A DNA stretch of 64,000 bases, taken from positions 793,501 through 857,500 of the forward strand of contig NZ_CP079194.1 in assembly GCF_019297855.1 (NCBI RefSeq), written 5' to 3'. Shown here piece after piece: positions 1 through 8,783 of this stretch. This DNA is from Gymnodinialimonas ceratoperidinii (GTDB lineage: Bacteria; Pseudomonadota; Alphaproteobacteria; Rhodobacterales; Rhodobacteraceae). Position 1 is the first letter of the stretch; the number at the start of each line of letters is the position of its first letter. Both the position numbers and the translations under genes were made by a program. Under the pieces are notes generated by a model that was given only the letters and a program-made list of their open reading frames with translations, did not search any database and was not told where the DNA came from.

Positions 1-128
1 AGGTGGGCTCACCTGACGAGATCGCCTTTGCCGCCGGGTGGATCAGCGCCGACGACATGGTCGAACGGGCGCGGCTCTTCGGCAAGACCCAATACGGCCG
101 CTATCTGGCGACCACCGCGAAGGGATAG
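1..128 (+). CDS. rfbA: Glucose-1-phosphate thymidylyltransferase, C-terminal fragment (truncated by window edge)
   Basis: Only the last 42 codons are in the window; the frame enters from the left and stops with TAG at 126-128. The visible peptide contains GSPDEIAFAAGWI and ends near TQYGRYL. This matches the conserved end of RmlA/RfbA enzymes (typically G-[CS]-P-E-E-I-A-[YF]-x-x-G-[FW]-I followed by GYGxYL). RmlA makes dTDP-glucose from glucose-1-phosphate and dTTP, the first step of dTDP-rhamnose synthesis. A glycosyltransferase gene starts 6 bp downstream, which fits a polysaccharide locus. The family call rests on a short tail, so the exact nucleotide sugar is inferred. Confidence 0.75.
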   Translation, partial: VGSPDEIAFAAGWISADDMVERARLFGKTQYGRYLATTAKG

Positions 129-134
129 GCGCCC

Positions 135-2591
135 GTGGTGATCCGTCGTCTGCAAGCACTCTACCTGAGATATGCAGCGGTGCACGCGGATCGCCTGCGG
201 GGCGTGCCTCTGGGCCGGATCGGACGGCGTATCGGCCAGGTTGAACGGGTCGTGCGGCGTGGCGACGTGATCGAGATCACCGGTTGGGCCAAGGCCCGCG
301 ATGTGAAGGTCACCTGGGCGGGCGGGGAACGCCGGCTGACACCGAACATCTACCGCGGCGATGTGGCCGCGCAAAATGCGATCGCGCCGGAGACAGGGTT
401 CGAGGGCGCCATCCCCGCCTCGGCCAGACACTTGAAATTGCACGCGGAACGCGACGATGGCGAAGTTGCAAGTGTGCCGCTATCCCACCCCGATGAAGCG
501 GTGCCGAACGGAGCGCGGCGTCGCCTGCGCCGCGCGTTTTTACGAGACCTCACAAAGTCCCTGCCGACGATCGCGCAGTATCAATGGCGCCCGACAGCGC
601 AGCGAAAGACCGCCGTCAAGCGCGCCTTGGGCCTGGAGACGGCCGCCCGCGGCCACCTGATCGACCCTGCCTGGCTGCCGGCTCATCGCTGTGAGCCTGA
701 CGCTGCCGCTGGCGAGGAAGTCACCATCATCCTCCCGATCTACAACGCGCTGCCGTACCTCAAAAAATGTCTGGCGCGGGTCGAAGCGGGCACGGACCTG
801 CCTTGGCACCTGATTGCCGTCAACGATGCCTCCACAGACCCCGAGCTCGGGCCGTGGCTGGAGGAGTGGGTGGCCGAGAGGCGCGGCAAGGTGACGTACC
901 TGCCGCAGACAAGGAACCTCGGGTTTATCGGCGCCGTGAACCTGGGCCTTGAAGCCGCTGAAAGGCGCGGGGGCGATGGTCCGATCGTGCTGCTGAACAC
1001 CGATGCGATGTTGCCCGACGGCTGGGCCAGCCGCCTCACCGCGCCGCTTGAGGATCCTGCCGCGGCCTCCGTCACGCCGCTCTCGAACGCTGCGGAGGTC
1101 TTGTCGGTACCGAAAATCGGCCCCGGCATCGCGCTGGGCGACGGCGACGTCGACGCGATTGACCGCGTGGCGACGACGTTGGGCGTGGGGCCGGTCACGG
1201 ACGTGCCGACGGGCGTCGGCTTCTGCATGGCCATGGCGCGGCCCTGGCTGGCGAAGGTGCCAAGGCTCGATCCGGCGTTTGGGCGGGGTTATGGGGAAGA
1301 GGTCGACTGGTGCCAGAAGACAAAGGCGCTCGGGGCCCGGCATCTCTGTCAGCCGCGGCTGTTCGTGGAGCATGTCGGCGGGCAAAGCTTCGGTTCGGAG
1401 GAGAAGCTGCGCCAGATGCGCGCGTCCAACGCTCTGATTTCACGGCGATACCCGGTATTCGACGCGAATGTGCAGCGGTTCATCTCGGAGGATCCGCTCG
1501 CCACGCCGCGGCTCGCCCTGGGGATTGCCCTCGCCTCACGTCACCGCGCGCGGCTTCCCGTCTTCCTCGCGCATTCGCTGGGCGGCGGGGCCGAGATCGC
1601 GATGCAGATGGAGATCGAGGCGCTGGGCGCCGCGGTGATCCTGCGTGTCGGCGGACCTCGCCTGTGGCAGGTCGAGGTGCAGGTGAAAGGGCAGACGACA
1701 TCCGGCCAGACCGATGACCTGTCGGTCGTGAAACGACTCCTGCGCCCGGCTGCGGCGCTCGACCTGATTTATTCCTGCGGCGTGGGCGACCGCGATCCGA
1801 TCACGCTGCCCGACGCGCTTCTGGCTTTGCGCCGCGCGGGGCGCGACGACACCATCGCCTTGAGGCTCCACGATTATTTCCCGCTCTCGCCCTCCTACAC
1901 GCTGCTGGAGCAAGGCGAGTTCCTAGGCACACCCGACCGCGACAACATTGACCCGCACCACACGGCTGGCCGTCCTGACGGGACCACTGTCAGCCTCGCG
2001 CACTGGCGCGACAGATGGGGCGCGCTGGTTGCTGCGGCGTCGGAAGTCACGGCCTTCTCTCATGCAGCCGCCGCGTTGGCGCGAGAGGCCTATCCGGACG
2101 CTCCCCTTGTAGTGCGGCCCCACAGGTTGCCGACGCAGGTACGCCGGGTTCGGGCGGCCCATGGCGGCTGCATCGGCATCCTTGGCAACATCAACCATCA
2201 AAAGGGCGCGTGGGTGTTGCGTGAAGCGGCGATGCGGCACCCGGGTCAGACCTTCGTTGTCATCGGGCACGCCGACAGCGCCATTCCCATGCCGCGCAAC
2301 GTGATCCTGCATGGCGCCTATCGGCGGGAGGAGATTGCGGACCTTGCCGAACGCTACGGGGTCAGCGGGTGGCTCGTGCCGGCGATCTGGCCCGAGACGT
2401 TCTCTTTCACGACCCATGAGGCGTTGGACACCGGCCTGCCCGTGGTGGGATTCTCTCTCGGGGCGCAGGGCGAAACACTGGCCGCCGCGTCCAATGGCAC
2501 CGCCGTTCCGCTGGAGCCGAAGGACACGTCCGTCGCGCGTCTGATCGAGGCGCTCTACCTGGAGATTGCGCCAAAGGAGGCGGCAGAATGA
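135..2591 (+). CDS. Two-domain glycosyltransferase (GT2 family plus C-terminal GT4-like domain)
   Basis: An 818-residue cytosolic protein with no signal peptide, probably starting at GTG 135 (a second GTG follows immediately). From about residue 194 a GT2 fold begins with VTIILPIYNALPYLKK, followed by a VNDASTD motif and LLNTDAMLPDGW near residue 287, whose NTD takes the place of the metal-binding DXD. A second domain from about residue 677 (ILGNINHQKGAW ... WPETFSFTTHEAL) resembles the nucleotide-sugar-binding half of GT4 enzymes. The middle section is unassigned. It probably adds two sugars, or modifies glycans, in exopolysaccharide or O-antigen synthesis. It lies between rfbA and a sulfotransferase and overlaps the latter by 4 bp. 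Donor and acceptor cannot be read from sequence. Confidence 0.8.
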   Translation: MVIRRLQALYLRYAAVHADRLRGVPLGRIGRRIGQVERVVRRGDVIEITGWAKARDVKVTWAGGERRLTPNIYRGDVAAQNAIAPETGFEGAIPASARHLKLHAERDDGEVASVPLSHPDEAVPNGARRRLRRAFLRDLTKSLPTIAQYQWRPTAQRKTAVKRALGLETAARGHLIDPAWLPAHRCEPDAAAGEEVTIILPIYNALPYLKKCLARVEAGTDLPWHLIAVNDASTDPELGPWLEEWVAERRGKVTYLPQTRNLGFIGAVNLGLEAAERRGGDGPIVLLNTDAMLPDGWASRLTAPLEDPAAASVTPLSNAAEVLSVPKIGPGIALGDGDVDAIDRVATTLGVGPVTDVPTGVGFCMAMARPWLAKVPRLDPAFGRGYGEEVDWCQKTKALGARHLCQPRLFVEHVGGQSFGSEEKLRQMRASNALISRRYPVFDANVQRFISEDPLATPRLALGIALASRHRARLPVFLAHSLGGGAEIAMQMEIEALGAAVILRVGGPRLWQVEVQVKGQTTSGQTDDLSVVKRLLRPAAALDLIYSCGVGDRDPITLPDALLALRRAGRDDTIALRLHDYFPLSPSYTLLEQGEFLGTPDRDNIDPHHTAGRPDGTTVSLAHWRDRWGALVAAASEVTAFSHAAAALAREAYPDAPLVVRPHRLPTQVRRVRAAHGGCIGILGNINHQKGAWVLREAAMRHPGQTFVVIGHADSAIPMPRNVILHGAYRREEIADLAERYGVSGWLVPAIWPETFSFTTHEALDTGLPVVGFSLGAQGETLAAASNGTAVPLEPKDTSVARLIEALYLEIAPKEAAE

Positions 2592-3400
2592 CAGCGAAAC
2601 TCCCCCCGCCCGCAGCGGACAAGGCGCCGCTTTTCATCGTCGGGTCCATGCGGTCCGGCACCACGTGGCTGCGCGACATGCTGCGGCGGGTGCCGAACCT
2701 GATCTGCCCGGAGGAAACCCATTTCATGCGGTGGGCGGAGCCGTTTCGCACCCCGAGCGGGATGACGCAGCACCGCAACAATGCCCTGTTGCGCAAGCAT
2801 CGCGAGATGGATGGCGTGGATGAGGAGGTGTTTGACCTGATCCTCGGGCGCAGCCAATCGAAGGGAGAACTCCAGCGGCGCTACATCTCGGCTTTCGCGG
2901 CGGCCAAAGGCGTCGAGGCGCCGTTCCGGTGGTTCGACAAGACGCCGCAGAATATCTATGGCCTGCCCTTGATCATGGCGGAGTTTCCGCGGGCGCGCAT
3001 CCTGCATCTGGTGCGTAATCCGCTCAATGTCGTGGCGAGCTTGCAACTGGGCCGCCAGGTCTCGATCCCCGATTTGCAAGGCGCGATCAACTGCTGGACG
3101 GAGGCGGTCGAAATCTGGGACGCCGTGGCGGGCGTCGCGTCGGGCCGCACGCGGGAGATCCGATACGAGGATATCCTCGCAGATGCGCCGGGCTGTATCG
3201 CGGCGATTCTCGAGTTTGCGCAGGTCGACCACGCGCCGGGGCTTTGGACGCCCAAGGACGCGCAGCCGGAGAAAAACCAGTGGCGCAAGGTGCTCTCACA
3301 TGAGGCGGCGCTTCGCGTGGCGCGGCGGTGTGATCGCCTCGCAACCCCACGGGGCTATGACCTGATGGCTCAGGTCAAACAGTGTGAGACCGCGGGCTGA
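2588..3400 (+). CDS. Sulfotransferase family protein
   Basis: A 270-residue PAPS-dependent sulfotransferase. Residues 15-28 give the 5'-phosphosulfate-binding loop (GSMRSGTTW at 19-27), and the 3'-phosphate-binding segment LVRNPLNVVASL lies near residue 140. Both are hallmarks of the Sulfotransfer family, and the length is normal. The ATG overlaps the stop of the upstream glycosyltransferase (ATGA at 2588-2591), so the two are translationally coupled. This supports sulfation of the surface polysaccharide made by this locus, although the acceptor is inferred only from the neighbours. It converges with the ABC ATPase gene; the 40 bp between them hold no clear terminator. Confidence 0.85.
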   Translation: MTAKLPPPAADKAPLFIVGSMRSGTTWLRDMLRRVPNLICPEETHFMRWAEPFRTPSGMTQHRNNALLRKHREMDGVDEEVFDLILGRSQSKGELQRRYISAFAAAKGVEAPFRWFDKTPQNIYGLPLIMAEFPRARILHLVRNPLNVVASLQLGRQVSIPDLQGAINCWTEAVEIWDAVAGVASGRTREIRYEDILADAPGCIAAILEFAQVDHAPGLWTPKDAQPEKNQWRKVLSHEAALRVARRCDRLATPRGYDLMAQVKQCETAG

Positions 3401-3440
3401 AGGGCAGACACAAGCCTTGCGGCGCCCGCCCTCAGCGGCG

Positions 3441-4496
<1,056 letters not shown>

Positions 4497-4516
4497 GTGC
4501 CGCGTCCTCCCTGAGG

Positions 4517-5371
4517 TTATTCTGCTGCGTCGGGAAAGCGCCAGTCCTGCGCCTCCGCCGCGATGGATGATACCGCGGCGTGGATGCGCGGCAGATGGGC
4601 ATCGAGCCCGGCAAGCGTGGTGCGTTCGGTCGAGGATGTGACCGAGACCGCGCCCAATACGCGACCCGAGCGGGTGCGGATCGGGACGGCGACGCAGATG
4701 ATTCCCGGCTCGTGTTCTTCCCGGTCATAGGCGTGCCCGCGCTCGGCGATGGCGCGTAATTCCTCGCGCAAGGAGGCGGCGTCTGCGTAGGTGTGGGCCG
4801 TGAAGGCGTGGAAGCTCTGCTGACGCAGGATCGGTTCCAACTCGTCCTCGGGCAGGAAGGCGATCATCGCTTTGCCGACGCCGGTGCAATAGCAGGGCGC
4901 GACCTTGCCGGCCTGGGAATACATCTTGAGAGGGTCATGGGCGTTGATCTTGTCGACGTAGAGGACCGAGCCGCCGTCAAGCTGTGCGAGGTGGATCGTC
5001 TCGCCCACGTCTGCGGCGAGCGCTTCGAGATAGGGGCGCGCCACGGGGGCCAGGGACGTGGTCTGCCACGCGGCATGGGCAAGGCGGACAAGGCGCAGGC
5101 CCGGTGCATAGGTCTGTCGGTCGGGGTCGTAGGTCAGCATGGATTGCTTCGTGAGCACCTGAACCAGCCGGTAGAGCGTCGCCTTGGGAAACGGGCTCTC
5201 GGCCAGGATCTCTCCGAATCGGACCGGGCGACCGAAGCCTGCCACGGCATCCAACACCGAGAGTGCTTTACCCACGGTCCCGTCAGAGCTGTCGGCGTGA
5301 TCGGCTGCCAAAGTCTTGTCTCCCCTTGCTGCATTGGGCCGCGCCCGCCGCTTCCTCCCGCTCGCGATCAT
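4517..5371 (-). CDS. IclR-family transcriptional regulator
   Basis: A 284-residue protein with an N-terminal winged helix-turn-helix (about residues 35-90, including [13 protein letters not shown]) and the C-terminal IclR effector domain ([32 protein letters not shown]). It is placed divergently from the sugar-binding-protein gene, with palindromes in the gap, so it most likely controls the galactoside regulon and itself. The ATG at 5371 gives a basic N-terminal extension. A TTG start about 24 codons further in has a better ribosome-binding site (GGGGAG), so the true start is uncertain. The effector is probably a galactoside or galactonate-pathway intermediate (inference from context). Confidence 0.88.
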   Translation of the reverse strand: MIASGRKRRARPNAARGDKTLAADHADSSDGTVGKALSVLDAVAGFGRPVRFGEILAESPFPKATLYRLVQVLTKQSMLTYDPDRQTYAPGLRLVRLAHAAWQTTSLAPVARPYLEALAADVGETIHLAQLDGGSVLYVDKINAHDPLKMYSQAGKVAPCYCTGVGKAMIAFLPEDELEPILRQQSFHAFTAHTYADAASLREELRAIAERGHAYDREEHEPGIICVAVPIRTRSGRVLGAVSVTSSTERTTLAGLDAHLPRIHAAVSSIAAEAQDWRFPDAAE

Positions 5372-5401
5372 GGGCCAGACTGCCGATGCCGCGCTTTGCT
5401 G

Positions 5402-5430
5402 TTGACAAGACTAGGCAGGTTCGGACTAAG
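5402..5430 (+). promoter_or_regulatory. Candidate sigma-70 promoter for the galactoside operon
   Basis: TTGACA at 5402-5407 is followed after 17 bp by ACTAAG at 5425-5430. The -35 is perfect but the -10 matches the consensus weakly (three of six). It lies 70-98 bp upstream of the binding-protein ATG and just upstream of the palindromes at 5443-5467, a geometry that would suit repression by the divergent IclR protein. Confidence 0.4.
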
Positions 5431-5442
5431 ATTTCAATATAA

Positions 5443-5467
5443 GAAACCAAGTTTCACATAGTGGAAC
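5443..5467. promoter_or_regulatory. Overlapping palindromes, candidate IclR operator
   Basis: Two inverted repeats share one arm: GAAAC-CAA-GTTTC at 5443-5455, and GTTTCACATAGTGGAAC at 5451-5467. The second has the GTTTC/GGAAC arms and about 17 bp size common for IclR-family operators. They sit in the 128 bp gap between the IclR gene and the binding-protein gene. That this is the IclR site is inferred from position and symmetry. Confidence 0.5.
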
Positions 5468-5499
5468 TAGATTTTTTGTAAGATCCTAGGGAGGACACC

Positions 5500-6762
5500 A
5501 TGCGATCCATTTTCAAGACCGGTGCGGCAGCACTGGCAGCAGCGACCATGCTTACCGGCGTTGCCCACGCAGACGGCCACAGCGTTTCCGGCCCGCTGCG
5601 CATCTTCTCCGACATGTCGAACCCGGCGCCCCGCGCGGTCATGGAAGACATGGTTGCCCGCTTCACCGAGGCCAACCCGGAGGTCGAGGTCGAGCTGGTC
5701 ATCACCGACCGCGAAGCCTGGAAGACGCAGATCCGCAACGTGCTGCAATCCGGCACCGCCGATGTGGTGAACTGGTACGCCGGTAACCGCATGGCCCCCT
5801 ACGTGGACGCGGGCCTGTTCATGGACATCAGCGACCTCTGGGAGGAGGGCGGCCTGACGGAAACGCTCGCCTCGACGCAGGGCTCCATGACCATGGACGA
5901 CGGCATCTGGGGCGTTCCCTACACGTATTATCAGTGGGGCGTTTACTACCGCGAGGACATCTTCGAAGAGCTTGGCCTTGAAGCGCCCACCACCTGGGAA
6001 GAAGAGCTGGCAAACTGCGAAGTGATCGTGGAATCGGGCCGTGCCTGCTACACCATCGGTACGCAGTTCCTGTGGACCGCCGGCGGCTGGTTCGACTACC
6101 TCAACATGCGCACCAACGGCTATGATTTCCACATGGCCCTGACCGCAGGCGAAGTCGAATGGACCGACCCGCGCGTGCGCGCCACCTTCGAGAACTGGCA
6201 GACCCTGATCGAAATGGGTGCCTTCATCGACGACCACCAGTCCTACAGCTGGCAGGAGGCGCTGCCCTTCATGGTCAACGGCGAGGCGACCGCCTACCTG
6301 ATGGGCAACTTCGCCGTGGCACCGCTGCGTGAAGCGGGCCTGAGCGACGATCAACTGGGCTTCTACCAGTTCCCGCAGATCGACCCCTCGATCGAGCCGG
6401 GCGAGGACGCACCCACCGACACCTTCCACATCGCGGCCAACGCCGAGAACGTGGAAGCGGCGGAAGCCTTCCTGCTGTTCGTGGCTTCGGCCGAGAACCA
6501 GACGCTGATCAACAACGGCGACAACCTCGGTCAGCTTCCGGTTAACGCCAACTCGCAGGTCGATGACGACGAGTTCCTGAACGCAGGCTTCGACATGCTG
6601 TCGAACAATGCGACGGGCGGCATCGCGCAGTTCTTCGACCGCGACGCTCCGGCCGAGATGGCGCAGGTCGCCATGCAGGGCTTCCAGCAGTTCATGGTCG
6701 ATCCCTCGACGCTTGATCAGGTCCTGATGATCCTCGAGCAGGCGCGCAGCCGGATCTACTAA
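5500..6762 (+). CDS. ABC transporter sugar-binding protein (extracellular solute-binding family 1)
   Basis: A 420-residue periplasmic binding protein. Residues 1-24 form a Sec signal peptide with likely cleavage after AHA (before DGH). The mature protein has the family 1 layout, with DVVNWYAGNRMAPYVDAG and WGVPYTYYQWGVYYREDIF typical of CUT1 sugar binders. The ATG follows a strong AGGGAGGA at 5488-5495. It is the first gene of the operon, and a perfect 11-bp hairpin follows it, probably raising its level above the permeases. Linked alpha- and beta-galactosidases suggest an oligogalactoside ligand; this is inference. Confidence 0.9.
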   Translation: MRSIFKTGAAALAAATMLTGVAHADGHSVSGPLRIFSDMSNPAPRAVMEDMVARFTEANPEVEVELVITDREAWKTQIRNVLQSGTADVVNWYAGNRMAPYVDAGLFMDISDLWEEGGLTETLASTQGSMTMDDGIWGVPYTYYQWGVYYREDIFEELGLEAPTTWEEELANCEVIVESGRACYTIGTQFLWTAGGWFDYLNMRTNGYDFHMALTAGEVEWTDPRVRATFENWQTLIEMGAFIDDHQSYSWQEALPFMVNGEATAYLMGNFAVAPLREAGLSDDQLGFYQFPQIDPSIEPGEDAPTDTFHIAANAENVEAAEAFLLFVASAENQTLINNGDNLGQLPVNANSQVDDDEFLNAGFDMLSNNATGGIAQFFDRDAPAEMAQVAMQGFQQFMVDPSTLDQVLMILEQARSRIY

Positions 6763-6773
6763 GCCAATCGTGG

Positions 6774-6802
6774 CAGGCGGCGAGACATTCCCTCGCCGCC
6801 TG
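6774..6802 (+). terminator. Hairpin between binding-protein and permease genes (attenuator or mRNA-stabilising stem)
   Basis: A perfect 11-bp stem (6774-6784 with 6792-6802) closes a 7-nt loop, 11 bp after the binding-protein stop codon, followed by TTTCC rather than a long T-run. It probably acts as a leaky terminator or 3' RNA-protecting stem so that the binding protein is made in excess over the permeases. Confidence 0.7.
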
Positions 6803-6889
6803 TTTCCTACGCAGAGGGGGCAATCGCGCCCTCTGACTCGGGACTGACCGAGCCCAATTCTCTCAATCGCTCCGCGGGGGACCGGATCC

Positions 6890-7927
6890 ATGACGACCGT
6901 CATGACTGACACGCCAATCGACTCGAAGCCCCCACGTCGCGTGGTCAGCCAGCAGACCATCGCGCCATGGCTGTTCCTGCTGCCGGCCTTCCTGTTTTTC
7001 GCGACCTACGTGCTCTATCCGATCGTGCAGTCGTTCTACATCTCGACCTTCGAGTGGAACGGCCTCTATTCGCCGCAATACCGTGGCGTCGACGGTTTCA
7101 CCGATCAGCAGTGCCTCGAACTTGGCAACCGCGCCGGGCGCGAGCCGGGCTGCGAGCTGACCGGCGATACCGTCTGGAATGCCGAATACGTTGGGATGGA
7201 GAACTACCGGAACCTCTACACCGACCCGTTCTTCTGGACCTCGCTCAAGAACAACGTGATCTGGCTGGTGCTTTACTTCCTCGCCATTCCGGCCGGGCTG
7301 ATGATCTCGCTTTTCCTGAACCAGAAGGTGGTGGGGATGCGGCTTTACAAGTCGCTGTTCTTCTTTCCCTTCGTGCTGTCGCAGGTCGTCGTGGGCCTCG
7401 TGTTCTCGTGGTTCATGTTGCCGGGCGCGGATGAGGGCTTGCTGAACGTGATCCTCGGCTGGTTCGGCGCCGGGCCAGTGAACATCCTTGGCAATGCCGA
7501 TACGGCCACCTATGGCATCATCGCCGCTGGCCTCTGGCCGCAGACGGCCTATTGCATGATCCTCTACCTCACGGGCCTGAACGCCGTGGACCCCGAGCAG
7601 ATCGAGGCCGCGCGGCTGGACGGGGCGAAGGGGCCGAAGATGCTCTGGTACGTCGTGCTGCCGCAACTTTGGCCCGCGACCTTCATCGCCATCGTCGTCA
7701 CGGTCATCGGCGCGCTGCGGTCTTTCGACCTGATCACCATCATGACCAATGGCGGGCCGGGCTTCTACAACACCTCGGTGCTGGCGTTCTACATGTACGA
7801 CGTGGCGCTGTCCGAATTCGGGTTCCGCATGGGCTATGGCTCGGCAATCGCCGTGATCCTGTTCCTCATCATGATGGTCTATATCGCCGGCTTCCTGTGG
7901 AAGATGTGGCGGGACGAGAAGGGATAG
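6890..7927 (+). CDS. ABC sugar transporter permease (MalF/UgpA-like)
   Basis: A 345-residue inner-membrane permease. Hydrophobic segments begin near residue 25 (PWLFLLPAFLFFATYVLYPIV), and the cytoplasmic EAA loop (EAARLDGAKGPKMLWYVVLP) starts near residue 240, where it contacts the ATPase. A roughly 50-residue periplasmic section after the first helix carries two Cys residues (QQCLELGN ... PGCELTG) that could form a disulfide. It follows the binding-protein gene and precedes the second permease by 4 bp. It belongs to the CUT1 family; substrate is inferred from the operon. Confidence 0.9.
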   Translation: MTTVMTDTPIDSKPPRRVVSQQTIAPWLFLLPAFLFFATYVLYPIVQSFYISTFEWNGLYSPQYRGVDGFTDQQCLELGNRAGREPGCELTGDTVWNAEYVGMENYRNLYTDPFFWTSLKNNVIWLVLYFLAIPAGLMISLFLNQKVVGMRLYKSLFFFPFVLSQVVVGLVFSWFMLPGADEGLLNVILGWFGAGPVNILGNADTATYGIIAAGLWPQTAYCMILYLTGLNAVDPEQIEAARLDGAKGPKMLWYVVLPQLWPATFIAIVVTVIGALRSFDLITIMTNGGPGFYNTSVLAFYMYDVALSEFGFRMGYGSAIAVILFLIMMVYIAGFLWKMWRDEKG

Positions 7928-7931
7928 AGCC

Positions 7932-8783
7932 ATGTTTCCACGTCCTATCGAACAAGCCTCCCCCGCAATGCGCATCGGCTACCAGATGCTCTTGCCCTTC
8001 ATGCTGCTGGTCTGGCTGATCCCGCTGCTGGCGGTGATGTGGTTCTCGGTCAAATCCGGGGATGACTTCACCCAGGGCAACTACTGGGGATGGTCGCGCG
8101 AAGGGCTGCAGGGCTTTGCCAACTACTGGATGGTTTTCACGGAATCCGACATGCCGCGCTACCTGTGGAACTCGGTCGTCATCACCGTGCCGACGATGCT
8201 GGGGGCCGTGGCGCTGTCGTGCATGACGGGCTTCGCGCTGGGCGTTTACCGCTTCAAGGGCAACCTGCTGATCTTCTTCATGTTCGTCGCGGGCAACTTC
8301 GTGCCGTTCCAGATTCTCATGGTGCCGGTGCGCGACCTGACCGACCAGATGGGCCTTTATGACACGCGCACCGGTCTGATCCTGTTTCACATCGCGTTCC
8401 AGACCGGCTTCTGCACGCTCTTCATGCGCAACTTCATCCGCGCCCTCCCGCGTGAGTTGATCGAGGCGGCGCGGGTCGAGGGCGTCAGCGAGTACCGCAT
8501 CTTCTGGTACGTCGTCCTGCCGCTGATGCGCCCAGCCATCGCGGCGCTCTGCGTGCTGATCTTCACCTTCGTCTGGAACGATTTCTTCTGGGCCGTGGTG
8601 CTGACGCAATCCCCCGAGAGCCAGCCGGTGACCGCCGGCATCACCGCCTTCAACTCGCAATTCCGCGCCATGTATCACTTGATGAGCGCCGGCAGCATCG
8701 TCGCCGCCATTCCGCCCGTGGCAATGTTCTTCCTGATGCAGAAGCACTTCATCGCGGGGCTGACACTGGGCGCGGTGAAGTAA
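7932..8783 (+). CDS. ABC sugar transporter permease (MalG/UgpE-like)
   Basis: A 283-residue inner-membrane permease, the second half of the CUT1 translocation pore. It has about six hydrophobic segments and an EAA loop near residue 178 (EAARVEGVSEYRIFWYVVLP). The N-terminal hydrophobic helix (MLLPFMLLVWLIPLLAVMW) follows a short cytoplasmic leader. Its stop codon overlaps the ATG of the alpha-galactosidase by one base (TAATG at 8781-8785), so uptake and hydrolysis genes are co-translated. Confidence 0.9.
   Translation: MFPRPIEQASPAMRIGYQMLLPFMLLVWLIPLLAVMWFSVKSGDDFTQGNYWGWSREGLQGFANYWMVFTESDMPRYLWNSVVITVPTMLGAVALSCMTGFALGVYRFKGNLLIFFMFVAGNFVPFQILMVPVRDLTDQMGLYDTRTGLILFHIAFQTGFCTLFMRNFIRALPRELIEAARVEGVSEYRIFWYVVLPLMRPAIAALCVLIFTFVWNDFFWAVVLTQSPESQPVTAGITAFNSQFRAMYHLMSAGSIVAAIPPVAMFFLMQKHFIAGLTLGAVK

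Noticed and set aside
3401-3440. A terminator between the convergent sulfotransferase and ATPase genes
   Set aside because: Only short imperfect pairings are visible and no T-run.
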